A DNA stretch of 64,000 bases. It comes from Siphonodentalium dalli (taxonomy: Eukaryota > Mollusca > Scaphopoda > Gadilida > Siphonodentaliidae). This document shows positions 31,815 to 44,534 of this stretch, piece by piece. Numbering within the stretch: the first letter of the stretch is position 1; each line of letters starts with the position of its first letter. The translations under genes were made by a program, and so were the position numbers. The notes beneath the pieces are model-generated. The model was not told the DNA's origin, made no database searches, and saw only the letters and a list, made by a program, of their open reading frames with translations. The stretch spans positions 51,208,443-51,272,442 of the forward strand of contig CP136068.1 of assembly GCA_032622095.1 (NCBI GenBank), in the 5' to 3' direction.

Positions 31815-33657
31815 TTTCACAAGAATCACATGATGTCATGTTCCAGGCATTATAGTTTTCCTATAAAGATGGAACTACTGGGACCCAAACAGGATTGTCG
31901 CCAAAATTCGCTGAATAGGGTAATGTGGGGCATAATGAGACATATAACACAGTAGACCACACCATGCCACTAAAAACAATGTAAGGGCACAGATTATTAA
32001 ACTAATGTTAGATAAATATTTCTAGTATACATATTGTTACTCACACTTGCCTGGGAAGCACTCATTTCTGAACAACATTACTTCCCGTCGACCTACCGAA
32101 TTCGTCGCATTGTGCCCCATATATACCCCGGGCACAATGAGACGCCTATGACATTACAACATCAGCATATACCGATCTTATAAAATCCAAGACGGTCTGC
32201 AGTTTCTATTCTTCGTGGATTGGGAAGAAGTTATAAACTTTATTTAAAGTGATAGCAGCAGACCAAATGAGACAATTTATTGATGTCTATGTCGGGTAAA
32301 AATAGCACCATAAAGTTTTGATTTCAGGAAAGGGCAGGGATGGGGTTAAAGACATATTATGGACTTGTTCGGGTGCGTGAAATTGATCAGATAGTTCTCA
32401 GGTGCTGTGCTAACTTAAGGGATGTAACATTTTAACTAACATTGTCAAAAAATTCAAAGAAATCTACCCTTGCCACGCCATAGGAAAATATCGTCTGAAC
32501 TACGCTCAATTGTAAATATTTACATTTCCATTCGGGACGCAACTATCGTCGATAAACTAACACAAATTATTTCGCTATCGAGAGTCATTACATTTAATTA
32601 ATATATAAGAATGACAGTGTGTGTTGTCAATTTGGATTAATATTTATAATAAAATAACTACTACTCTACTGTGCAAGATTATTTCTCAATTTCTATTTGA
32701 TCACCCAACCGGAGTGTTCCACGTCACTTTAATTAACAATAATTATTTATCTATATCATGTTTTAATGTTTGGGAATTATCGGATCTGTTTTTGTATTTC
32801 TATTCTTTTGAATTGAGGTCACGATAAGATTTATTGTTATACTGAAATTGTTATACTGGTTGCACATAGCCGAGTGTCGCATTATGCCCAAACCAGACAA
32901 CCTGCCTCTCACCCAATATAAGTGAATGTGATTAAAAACCGGTGTACATACATGTATAACTGATCAAAGTACTATAGAACTCGTCTTACTGTGCCAAAAT
33001 AGTACGCATGTAGCTTTGGTGGTAGTGTTAAGATGTTCTCGTTCCTACATGTACAAGATCTGCCGAAAGTTATAAACCAATACAAAATCGGGTCACCAAA
33101 TGTGGGTACCCTTACTCCGGTATTTCGCATGTGAGATTAAACAGTCATAATGATGTCGGTCCAATTGGGATATCCACTTCTATGATTGGCCTTACAAAAA
33201 TTAATAATTATGCAACTCAACTTCAGTCATGGAAAATAATATATGGCCTGTTAACGACCTCTTTCGCATTATGCCCCGCGTCGCATCGTGCATGCCCATT
33301 ACACATTTTATTTCACTTGCATCTGTCTCACGATAATTAATTAAGCGAATAGAGATCAAAAGCTGTGCACTAAATGTTACTAGGGAATTAATTATTAGGG
33401 TATGATTAAGGCTCCAGATGTTACTCGGTGCACATTTTATAGGTATAAGGAACTTTCCGTCCGGGTCTGCATGATGACGCAAGTAACGCAACGTAACCAT
33501 ACATGCCTGCACTTTTATGTTGGTGGTTCAGTCGTTAAGGTGCATAGTACATCAGACCGCCGTTAAACGTCGGAAGTGTCTATTTACCATCGGATGGCAA
33601 ATAGCGATTCTACCGATATGCGCTATTTGCCATCGATGCATGGTAAGAAAAAAACAA
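31815..33657. other. No gene; possible inverted-repeat element
   Basis: AT-rich. GTGGGGCATAATGAGACA near 31922 and its diverged inverse CGCATTATGCCCCGCG near 33264 could be termini of one ~1.35-kb element, with further GGGCACAATGAGAC / TCGCATT(A/G)TGCCC copies inside. No ORF is supported. Confidence 0.35.
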
Positions 33658-33689
33658 GTCATAATGTCATATCATCACAATACGCCCCT

Positions 33690-35200
33690 ATAATGATAAT
33701 TCCTATCCGCCTTCTCGGCAAATAGGCCCAGTTGACCCTCGGTTGACCACCTCCAGATATCGACAATTTTGATGAGGAAATTTTTATGAAGGAAATTTCG
33801 TATAATTTGAGTATATAGTAGCACAAGCTGATTTCAATCCGCCTTGCCGAAAACTGCGCCCGGTTGACCCTCGGTTGACCACCTCCAGATATCCTGGGGG
33901 TGGTACAAAAGAAATCGCCAAATTTTTAAGTAAATTTCGTATAATTTGAGTATACAGTGGCACAAGCTCTCGCTTTATGCCCACGTAATCACGATTCATA
34001 CCCGCCTTACTGAAAACTGTGCCCAGTTAACCCTCGGTTGACCACCTCCAGATATCATGGGGGGGATGGTACATAAGAAATCGCCCAATTTTGAAGGAAA
34101 TTACGTATCATTTGAGTATTTAGTGGCACAAGCTGTCGCTATATGCCCACATAATCACGATTCCTAGCCGCCTTAATGAAAACTGTGTCCAGTTGACCCT
34201 CGGTTGACCACCTCCAGATATCCTGGGTGATGGTACATAACAAATCGCCAAATTTTGAAGGAAATTTCGTATAATTTGAGTATTTAGTGGCACAAGCTGT
34301 CGCTATATGCCCACACAATCACAATTCCTACCGCCTTACCGAAAACTATGCCCAGTTGACCCTCGGTTGACCACCTCCATATATCCTGGGGGATGGTACA
34401 TAAGAAATAGCAAATTTTTTGAAGGAAATGTCGTATAATTTGAGTATTTAGTGGCACAAGCTGTCACTATATGTCCACATAATCGCGATTCCAACCCGCC
34501 TTACCGAAAACCTGGCCCAGATGACCCTCGGTTGGTTGACAACCTCCAAATATCCTGGGGGATGGTACATAAGAAATCGCCCAATTTTGAAGGAAATTTC
34601 GTATAATTTGAGTATTTAGTGGCACAAACTGTCGCTATATGTCCACATAATCACGATTCATACCCGCCTTACCGAAAACTGTACCCAGTTGACCCTCGGT
34701 TGACCACCTCCGGGTATCTTGGGGGGATGGTACATAAGAAATCGCCAAATTTTGAAGGAAATTTCGTATAATTTGCATGAGTATTTAGTGGCACAAGCTG
34801 TCGCTATATATGTCCACATAATCACGATTCCAACCCGCCTTACCGAAAACTGTGCCCAGTTTACCCTCGGTTGACCACCTCAAGATATCCTGGGGGATGG
34901 TACATAAGAAATCGCCCAATTTTGAAGGAAATTTCGTATAATTTGAGTATTTAGTGGCACAAGCTGTCGCTATATGCCCACACAATCACGATTCCTACCC
35001 GCTTTTCTGAAAACTGTGCCCAGTTTACCCTCGGTTGACCACCTCAAGATATCCTGGGGGATGGTACATAAGAAATCGCCCAATTTTGAAGGAAATTTCG
35101 TATAATTTGAGTATTTAGTGGCACAAGCTGTCGCTATATGCCCACATAATCACGATTCCAACCCGCCTTACCGAAAACTGTGCCCAATCTGGCCGCAGAC
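33690..35200. repeat. ~165-bp satellite array (about 9 units)
   Basis: Unit landmarks TTTAGTGGCACAAGCTGTCG recur every 164-169 bp (for example 34121, 34285, 34449, 34617, 34786). ORFs on the minus strand here are by-products of the repeat. Confidence 0.92.
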
Positions 35201-36337
35201 TCGTGGACCATTCCTCCTTGAGGACCACTATTTTGGCATAGTCAACGACAAGACATTCATTATTTATTATATTATATCGAACATTGGTGCCAAATCTCAC
35301 AGAATTTCTGTGTCTGATTTTGTCACATTTTTATTTACCGTGAATTTTGGAAATTGGTCTCTGATTTTACAATTTTTGGCAATCTTTTGACGATGGCAGG
35401 GCAGCATAACTATGTTATTAGTTACAAGTAACGGTATCTCTTCGCGATTCAGGCATGTATTTCTATAAATACGTCATTAGCAAAGACATTTTGGCGAAAT
35501 GTTAGAAGTTAACTTGCTTAACTTCGATTAGAACGGAAAAGGAAGTTATAAATAACGTCTAGGCATTGCAACATTTGGACTGGCCGCTTGTCAACTAAAC
35601 GGACAAACTATTAAATGCATTGGCTAGCTATGATCAGACATTTGTAAGATCATTACAATTCACCGATAAATCGAATGATATACCGATAATGGTCCGGTAT
35701 TGCAACAAGTATCGTACAAGGTATAGTTTAATATTGTCGTATCTTCAGGCGGCAACTCGATTTCGCGAAATGGATTTGTTATTATAAATAGAAAAAGAAT
35801 AGTATGCTCCGCCTGCTATTTTTAACACTGTTTTTTTATGAGAAATAACCATATTGAATAACAAAAAAATAAGAAATGATATCGTGTGCTTACAGGAGAT
35901 TAGCGTAGTGCCTTTACATGTAACACATTGTTTCGAATCGAATTTCACTTATATACCTGAATGAATCTGTTTTCTGACTTTGGAAGACGATTGTTGTCTG
36001 GTGCGGAGCAGCGGTGTATTTATTGAGAGCGAAGATAATCATGTGGCTGTGGTGAGATCCTCTCTTCTGACATGACAAATCTCTGATATATATACGTGAT
36101 CGTTTTCATAACTAAATTAGATGCTATCGGGTTATGTTGGGAACACGTGTGAACCACGTGATAAATGCATGAGATGTACATGATCATTTCCACAACAACT
36201 AAACGAGATTATATCGGGTAACTTTGTGAACATATGTCGTGAACGAATTCATATTTGTTCATGATGAACACATGACAAATCTATTATGTAAACTAAATGA
36301 GATGCTATCGCTATGACAAATCTATTATTTAATAAAT

Positions 36338-36469
36338 AGAGCATGGCTTGGAGTGAAATACGCCGATATAGTGCATAGTGAGGTTGTGTAGTTCACGACG
36401 CGAAGCGGAGTGAACTACACAACCGCACTATGCACTATATCGGCGTATTTCACGACAAGTCACGCTCTA
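36338..36469. repeat. Long hairpin, 44-bp near-perfect core arms
   Basis: GTGAAATACGCCGATATAG... at 36353 pairs with ...CTATATCGGCGTATTTCAC ending at 36453. The loop is about 13 bases, with weaker pairing out to 36338-36469. It fits a small MITE, or a hairpin RNA if transcribed. Confidence 0.85.
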
Positions 36470-37076
36470 ATTATTATATTGTATCGAACAAATGGAGAAT
36501 TTTTCAACTTTTACTAAGTTCAGACAATTGATGTTCGCCTTACTGAAGCTTTAATTTGGATCAGCGGCGAAATAACAAGTAGTTTCAGAACAAAGTTTGA
36601 TGTAGTGTTCGTTACTATTTTTAGTAGTCAAAACTACATATGCATAGTGCACGATGGGAGAGACTTGAAGGCGTAGTATACAACTACGACTAATAGAGTC
36701 GAGTAGCCAACCAATCGGAAAGCTTGATTTCAATAACAAAGTCACGTGAGATACAATATATAAACTATATGAGATGCTATCGGTTAACGTTGTGAACATA
36801 TGTCGTGAACGAATTTGTAGGGGTGACCCGGACAAAGCGGATCGCCCGGGCAAAGCCGATCACCCTTATTTATAAAACATGGGGTGGTCCTCGTAGATAA
36901 GCCCACCCACATTTTTGAGCATTTTGAAGGTGAATACAATCTTGACTTTCTATCATGATGTAGAATAGGAGAAGATACTCAAGCACATCGGTGCTTTTTC
37001 AATACTAGCAAATTATTCCGATTCTAGCAGATTCTATCGGTATTTTTAGAATAAGGTGGTTTCGTATGGAGCCCCT

Positions 37077-37362
37077 GAGGTGACATCCGAATGTTTTTTT
37101 TAAGTCGTGGCCACGAGAATATGAAGTCGTGGCCACGAGAATGAAGTCCTGGCCACGAGAACAAGGTCGTGGCCACGGGAATATGAAGTCGTGGCCACGA
37201 TAATGTGAAGTCGTGGCCACGAGAATGTGAAGTCGTGGCCACGACTTAATAGTCTAGCTCGTGGCCACGACTTCATATTCTCGTGGCCACGACTTCATAT
37301 TCTCGTGGCCACGACTTTATTCTCGTGGCCATGACTTAAAAAAAACATTCGGATGTCACCTC
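37077..37362. mobile_element. Fold-back element with GTGGCCAC tandem repeats
   Basis: Inverted ends GAGGTGACATCCGAATG with a T/A run enclose about seven ~20-bp repeats (GTCGTGGCCACGAGAAT) on the left arm and four inverted ones on the right. GTGGCCAC is itself palindromic. The duplicate at 40960-41227 differs in repeat number. Confidence 0.85.
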
Positions 37363-37574
37363 CGTGATAGTAACGCTGGGGGAGCACTTCGGTTGATGGC
37401 GAAGCAAATCATTGTTGATTGTCACTTTCATCTGTCCATTTCATAATTCCATCCATAAAATACCGCCCGAACGCATGTCAATTGCGAATTCGGCGGATAC
37501 GTCACCATTGACCGAATTCATATGAACCTACATGGATGTGTCATAATGTCATATCATCACAATACGCCCCTATA

Positions 37575-39080
37575 ATGATAATTCCTATCCGCCTTCTCGG
37601 CAAATAGGCCCAGTTGACCCTCGGTTGACCACCTCCAGATATCGACAATTTTGATGAGGAAATTTTGATGAAGGAAATTTCGTATAATTTGAGTATATAG
37701 TAGCACAAGCTGATTTCAATCCGCCTTGCCGAAAACTGCGCCCGGTTGACCCTCGGTTGACCACCTCCAGATATCCTGGGGGTGGTACAAACGAAATCGC
37801 CAAATTTTTAAGTAAATTTCGTATAATTTGATTATACAGTGGCACAAGCTGTCGCTATATGCCCACGTAATCACGATTCCTACCCGCCTTACTGAAAACT
37901 GTGCCCAGTTAACCCTCGGTTGACCACGTCCAGATATCCTGGGGGGGGGGGATGGTACATAAGAAATCGCCCATTTTTGAAGGAAATTACGTATCATTTG
38001 AGTATTTAGTGGCACAAGCTGTCGCTATATGCCCACATAATCACGATTCCTACCCGCCTTAATGAAAACTGTGTCCAGTTGACCCTCGGTTGACCACCTC
38101 CAGATATCCTGGGTGATGGTACATAACAAATCGCCAAATTTTGAAGGAAATTTCGTATAATTTGAGTATTTAGTGGCACAAGCTGTCGCTATATATGCCC
38201 ACACAATCACAATTCCTACCGCCTTACCGAAAACTATGCCCAGTTGACCCTCGGTTGACCACCTCCATATATCCTGGGGGATGGTACATAAGAAATAGCA
38301 AAATTTTGGAAGGAAATGTCGTATAATTTGAGTATTTAGTGGCACAAGCTGTCACTATATGTCCACATAATCGCGATTCCAACCCGCCTTACCGAAAACC
38401 TGGCCCAGATTACCCTCGGTTGGTTGACAACCTCCAAATATCCTGGGGGATGGTACATAAGAAATCGCCCAATTTTGAAGGAAATTTCGTATAATTTGAG
38501 TATTTAGTGGCACAAACTGTCGCTATATGCCCACATAATCACGATTCATACCCGCCTTACCGAAAACTGTACCCAGTTGACCCTCGGTTGACCACCTCCG
38601 GTATCCTGGGGGGGTGGTACATAAGAAATCGCCAAATTTTGAAGGAAATTTCGTATAATTTGCATGAGTATTTAGTGGCACAAGCTGTCGCTATATATGT
38701 CCACATAATCACGATTCCAACCCGCCTTACCAAAAACTGTGCCCAGTTTACCCTCGGTTGACCACCTCAAGATATCCTGGGGGATGGTACATAAGAAATC
38801 GCCCAATTTTGAAGGAAATTTCGTATAATTTGAGTATTTAGTGGCACAAGCTGTCGCTATATGCCCACACAATCACGATTCCTACCCGCTTTTCTGAAAA
38901 CTGTGCCCAGTTTACCCTCGGTTGACCACCTCAAGATATCCTGGGGGATGGTACATAAGAAATCGCCCAATTTTGAAGGAAATTTCGTATAATTTGAGTA
39001 TTTAGTGGCACAAGCTGTCGCTATATGCCCACATAATCACGATTCCAACCCGCCTTACCGAAAACAGTGCCCAATCTGAC
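37575..39080. repeat. ~165-bp satellite array, duplicate
   Basis: Same array as 33690-35200, including the irregular unit with GGTTGGTTGACAACC (38418), so it was copied as part of the large duplication. Confidence 0.9.
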
Positions 39081-40220
39081 CGCAGACTCGTGGACCATTC
39101 CTCCTTGAGGACCACTATTTTGGCATAGTCAACGACAAGACATTCATTATTTATTATATTATATCGAACATTGGTGCCAAATCTCACAGAATTTCTGTGT
39201 CTGATTTTGTCACATTTTTATTTACCGTGAATTTTGGAAATTGGTCTCTGATTTTACAATTTTTGGCAATCTTTTGACGATGGCAGGGCAGCATAACTAT
39301 GTTATTAGTTACAAGTAACGGTATCTCTTCGCGATTCAGGCATGTATTTCTATAAATACGTCATTAGCAAAGACATTTTGGCGAAATGTTAGAAGTTAAC
39401 TTGCTTAACTTCGATTAGAACGGAAAAGGAAGTTATAAATAACGTCTAGGCATTGCAACATTTGGACTGGCCGCTTGTCAACTAAACGGACAAACTATTA
39501 AATGCATTGGCTAGCTATGATCAGACATTTGTAAGATCATTACAATTCACCGATAAATCGAATGATATACCGATAATGGTCCGGTATTGCAACAAGTATC
39601 GTACAAGGTATAGTTTAATATTGTCGTATCTTCAGGCGGCAACTCGATTTCGCGAAATGGATTTGTTATTATAAATAGAAAAAGAATAGTATGCTCCGCC
39701 TGCTATTTTTAACACTGTTTTTTTATGAGAAATAACCATATTGAATAACAAAAAAATAAGAAATGATATCGTGTGCTTACAGGAGATTAGCGTAGTGCCT
39801 TTACATGTAACTCATTGTTTAGAATCGAATTTCACTTACCTGAATGAATCTGTTTTCTGACTTTGGAAGACGATTGTTGTCTGGTGCGGAGCAGCGGTGT
39901 ATTTATTGAGAGCGAAGATAATCATGTGGCTGTGGTGAGATCCTCTCTTCTGACATGACAAATCTCTGATATATATACGAGATCGTTTTCATAACTAAAT
40001 TAGATGCTATCGGGTTATGTTGGGAACACGTGTGAACCACGTGATAAATGCATGAGATGTACATGATCATTTCCACAACAACTAAACGAGATTATATCGG
40101 GTAACTTTGTGAACATATGTCGTGAACGAATTCATATTTGTTCATGATGAACACATGACAAATCTATTATGTAAACTAAATGAGATGCTATCGCTATGAC
40201 AAATCTATTATTTAATAAAT

Positions 40221-40352
40221 AGAGCATGGCTTGGAGTGAAATACGCCGATATAGTGCATAGTGAGGTTGTGTAGTTCACGACGCGAAGCGGAGTGAACTA
40301 CACAACCGCACTATGCACTATATCGGCGTATTTCACGACAAGTCACGCTCTA
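40221..40352. repeat. Long hairpin, duplicate
   Basis: Copy of the hairpin at 36338-36469; core arms 40236-40336. Confidence 0.85.
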
Positions 40353-40959
40353 ATTATTATATTGTATCGAACAAATGGAGAAATTTTCAACTTTTACTAA
40401 GTTCAGACAATTGATGTTCGCCTTACTGAAGCTTTAATTTGGATCAGCGGCGAAATAACAAGTAGTTTCAGAACAAAGTTTGATGTAGTGTTCGTTACTA
40501 TTTTTAGTAGTCAAAACTACATATGCATAGTGCACGATGGGAGAGACTTGAAGGCGTAGTATACAACTACGACTAATAGAGTCGAGTAGCCAACCAATCG
40601 GAAAGCTTGATTTCAATAACAAAGTCACGTGAGATACAATATATAAACTATATGAGATGCTATCGGTTAACGTTGTGAACATATGTCGTGAACGAATTTG
40701 TAGGGGTGACCCGGGCAAAGCGGATCGCCCGGGCAAAGCCGATCACCCTTATTTATAAAACATGGGGTGGTCCTCGTAGATAAGCCCACCCCCATTTTTG
40801 AGCATTTTGAAGGTGAATACAATCTTGACTTTCTATCATGATGTAGAATAGGAGAAGATACTCAAGCACATCGGTGCTTTTTCAATACTAGCAAATTATT
40901 CCGATTCTAGCAGATTCTATCGGTATTTTTAGAATAAGGTGGTTTCGTATGGAGCCCCT

Positions 40960-41227
40960 GAGGTGACATCCGAATGTTTTTTAGAATAAAGTCCTGGCCA
41001 CGAGAATAAGGTCGTGGCCACGAGAACAAGGTCGTGGCCACGAGAATATGAAGTCGTTGCCACGATAATGTGAAGTCGTGGCCACGAGAATGTGAAGTCG
41101 TGGCCACGACTTCATAGTCTAGCTCGTGGCCACGACTTCATATTCTCGTGGCCACGACTTCATATTCTCGTGGCCACGACTTTATTCTCGTGGCCATGAC
41201 TTAAAAAAAACATTCGGATGTCACCTC
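40960..41227. mobile_element. Fold-back element, duplicate
   Basis: Same ends as 37077-37362, but 268 bp instead of 286 bp because the left arm has lost repeat material. Confidence 0.85.
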
Positions 41228-41547
41228 CGTGATAGTAACGCTGGGGGAGCACTTCGGTTGATGGCGAAGCAAATCATTGTTGATTGTCACTTTCATCTGT
41301 CCATTTCATAATTCCATCCATAAAATACCGCCCGGACGCATGTCAATTTCGAATTCGGCGGATACGTCACCATTGACCGAATTCATATGAACCTACATGG
41401 ATGTGTCTTCTGCTGTGTTCGTTATTATAATGTTTCTTCTTATTCAACTATCATCTAGTCTTATAGCAATTTCATGTTTAAAATGTTTTGTTTCGTTAAA
41501 TGCAGTCGTTTTGCACAATAGTCTCTGTATAGACAACAGACACGTGT

Positions 41548-41830
41548 TCTACGGACGTGGCTATAAGTTTCCTCAAATTTCCGGCCAACTGCCCCCCCCC
41601 CCCCCCCTTGAACCAAACATCAATCTCACAGGTTCATAGAATTCCATTTGCTCCCCTTGGAAATATCCAACATGACAAACACTGAGATTGGAAAATTACC
41701 AATTTTTACTGGTTGAAAAAAATCAAACAATGAGAACAATGCCAACCTATATATGGTGTCAAATTAATGTCCAACTAATGTTGTGTCATGCATGAAATTT
41801 CCGACTGCTGGAATGTACCAAAGTTAGTTT
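41548..41830 (-). mobile_element. MITE family A, partial copy
   Basis: Begins with a diverged terminus (ACGGACGTGGCTATAAG), then a C run at about 41590-41606 and AATGTCCAACTAATGTTGTG. The other end is not found. Confidence 0.5.
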
Positions 41831-42183
41831 AGATATATTTATTTAAAATATATGTCAAATTTAGATAACACATGATATATAACACATACATTTGTTTATA
41901 CATACAAAGGAATTGGGGGACAAGTGCTGACTCACTTAAGGGTACCCCCTCTCCCATATGTTATTACACTGAAAAAATAAATAATTAGTAATGGCAAAGC
42001 AACATGACTACCAAAACAAGTTGAACATATATACAGATCACTGGACACCCCCCTCTCCCAAGTTAGTCACAAGTTTGTATATGTATTTAATTAAAATCGG
42101 GTTTGTTTGTTGCGTTTGCTGGCTTGAACGTATTATTATTTGGAACAGTTAGTCAAAATAATCCTGATTTTCCTCACGCATGA
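41831..42183. other. AT-rich flank of LINE
   Basis: No gene. May include 5' untranslated sequence of the plus-strand LINE. Confidence 0.4.
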
Positions 42184-42770
42184 ATGACTGCACAGTTCTT
42201 ACCTACACTAACGCAGGTAAGTGGAACCTTGGCTAAAATAAACAACAACGAACGATTTGAGAAGCTGGAGGAACAAGTCAAACAGGTGGAAAGTAGCATT
42301 GGGGATAAAGTTGAGGCAGCCACGGCAGATATCAAAGCTGAGATGAAGAAAGAAATATTTGAGGAGATTGAAGCCAGAGAGAAAGAAAAAGAAGAAAGAA
42401 AGAGGCGAGAGCACAACTTATGCATGTTTAATGTACCAGACTGAGAGAGCGTCAGCAATGACCCAAAATGAGAGAAAACAACACGATAGCATCATATTAC
42501 AACATATATATGAAACACTTGTTCCAGAAGAGGAAAGAAGTGGGAACCTGATCATAAAAAATGTATTCAGGTTAAGCCCAAGACCCAAAGGAGAGAAAAA
42601 GAAAGTCCGCCCAATCAGGTAACTCTAGAAAGAAGTACTCAACCCAAGCAACTACTTTCTAGCGCGCACAAAATCCCATCTCTCACCGAAAAGGATCTTG
42701 AAGACTTAGTAATAGCCAGGGACCTCACTCCTGAACAACGCGACCAAATGAAACTCTTCAAGCAGAATTA
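42184..42770 (+). pseudogene. LINE ORF1 remnant
   Basis: Starts with a long Glu/Lys-rich coiled coil (KLEEQVKQVESSIGDKVE). A frameshift near 42440 leads to NLIIKNVFRLSPRP, then RPIR and, in another frame, LVIARDLTPEQRDQMKL. The latter is typical of the C-terminal half of LINE ORF1 proteins that bind RNA. Confidence 0.65.
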
Positions 42771-42939
42771 AAGGAGAAGAACCGAAGTGGGAAAGAGTAT
42801 CACATTGAAAAGTTACATAAATAAAGGAAGGAGAAAAGAAGACCCCCTTAGAGTAGGAATTTTTTAGATTTTAACCGGAATTATGCTGCCAAAAATTATG
42901 CAAATACAAATATTTTTAACCAGAAACAGGACAGAGCAA

Positions 42940-43640
42940 TTAAAGTTGCCTATTCAAACGTAGACTCACTGCTGAACAAGAGAGACGAACTAACAGCCAT
43001 AATTGCAAAAGAATCACCTGACGTGATCTTACTCACAGAAATAACACCAAAAAAACGCCAAAAATTTACAACCAGAAGAGTTTGAAATACAAGGATATGA
43101 GCAAATATCGCAATAATAACGTAGATGGCGCTGTATGGAGTTTGGGATATGAGATGTTCATAAGCGAATTAGGAACAGGAAGAGGGGTTGCAATATATGT
43201 CACTAAAACCTTGAAACCCAACATCGTGTAGGATCTTACAATCAGTGAAGGAGTTGAATCAGTTTGGTGTGGCATAAAACTTAACACGAAAGATAACCTC
43301 CTAATCGGATGTGAATACAGAAGTCCATCAAATAACAGCGACAAAAATAAGAAAACAAACAATATCATACTCACCGCCACCAGGAGAAAGGACTCTCATA
43401 TGCTGGTATATATACAAAGAGATAGACTGGGAAACCAACACATGCAGCACGTCAGAAACTAGCGACGAATTTGACTTCCTAGACAAAGTCGGGGATGCCG
43501 GGATTCACCAACACGTAAGAGACCCAAACAAGACAGAGAGAAGGCCAACAAGAATCACTGTTAGATCTCGTCTTCACAAACGAAAAACTTATGATATCAA
43601 ATCTGAAACATCTACCTCCATTGGGCAAGAGTGACCACCA
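42940..43640 (+). pseudogene. LINE endonuclease domain remnant
   Basis: Begins YSNVDSLLNKRDELTAI and PDVILLTEI (the N-terminal Asn and Glu regions of the APE-type fold), continues through GYE...GRGVAIYV and ends near GKSDHHMLLF, the catalytic SDH-type motif. It is disrupted by stops, frameshifts and a 43-bp insertion at 43102-43144. Confidence 0.7.
43102..43144. mobile_element. 43-bp micro-insertion with 9-bp duplicate
   Basis: CAAATATCGCAATAATAACG...GGAGTTTG is flanked by GGATATGAG on both sides (43093-43101 and 43145-43153). Deleting it with one flank restores the endonuclease reading frame exactly. The inserted block is related to 13005-13050 in an intron. Confidence 0.7.
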
Positions 43641-44534
43641 CATGCTATTATTCGATTGTGTATGCTATGCAGACGGAATGGAGGAGGATGTCACTAGACT
43701 ACAATATCATAAAGGAGACTATGGTGGACTACGCGATGAATTGAATGAAGGATGGGAGGAAGATGACGAAATGACAGTAGAATCCATATGGCTCCGTCTG
43801 AAAGAGAGATTACTGGAAGCATCCAACAAACATATACCAACATCAGTCACGAAGTCAAGCACTAAGAAGCAAAAATGGATGACAGTATCAGCACTAAAGG
43901 CAGTTAAAGAGAAACGCCAAAAGTGGAAAAAATATATCTATAGCAAGAAGGAATCAAAATACAGAGAACACATCCAAGCAAGAAACAAAGCAACACGGTA
44001 ATGCAGAATAGCACGCAAAAACTATGAGAAAAAACTAGCCGAGAGTATCAAAAGTGACCTGAAGACATTTTGGAACTACATACAAAGCAAAACAAAAGTC
44101 AAATCAGGGATGGGGTATATATACAGAGAGACGACGAAACAATCAGCGGTGAAGATGCAGAAAAGGCAGAAATTATAAATAGATACTTCAGCAGTGTCTA
44201 TACAATCGAAGGAGATGCAGAGGTTCCTTTTCCCAAAGAAATTGATGTAGAAAACAGTGTCGAGCTAACAGATATAGTTGTGAACGAAGAAATAGTAATG
44301 AGACACCTGCTCGAACTGGATACGTCAAAATCTCCAGGAGAAGACAAACTGCATCCTCGAGTTTTGAAAGAAGCTGCAAGCAGTATCTGTCCTGCCATGA
44401 CATACCTTTTTAGAAGATCACTAGCCACGGGGGAGGTTCCAACAGATTGGAGAAACGCCACTGTAAGCCCAATATTAAAAAAAGGAAACAAGAAGAAAGC
44501 CGAAAACTATAGACCCGTCAGCCTCACGAGCATC
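43591..44534 (+). pseudogene. LINE RT N-terminal part
   Basis: Two ORFs (43591-44001 and 44070-44534) cover the linker and RT start: ELDTSKSPGEDKLHPRVLKE, then ATVSPILKKG and AENYRPVSLTSI, which are RT motifs 1-2a of CR1-type elements. A TAA at about 43999 separates them. The end is the insertion point of the minus-strand LINE. Confidence 0.8.
44524..44534. repeat. Target-site duplication, left copy
   Basis: TCACGAGCATC, identical to 47889-47899. Confidence 0.9.

Larger units (their letters stand above)
33658..37539. repeat. 3.88-kb tandem duplication, copy 1
   Basis: Nearly identical to 37540-41404 (offset about 3882 bp). GTC occurs at the left edge, at the junction and at the right edge (33658, 37540, 41405). 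It contains a 165-bp satellite array, unique AT-rich DNA, a hairpin and a fold-back element. No gene is seen. Confidence 0.95.
37540..41404. repeat. 3.88-kb tandem duplication, copy 2
   Basis: Second copy of 33658-37539, with only scattered substitutions and small indels, and an 18-bp length difference in the fold-back element. Confidence 0.95.

Noticed and set aside
37005-37446. ORFs with RGHDF repeats
   Set aside because: Translations of the GTGGCCAC fold-back repeats.
33784-39187. Several minus- and plus-strand ORFs of 60-106 codons
   Set aside because: They follow the 165-bp satellite period and repeat the same peptides; satellite translation, not genes.
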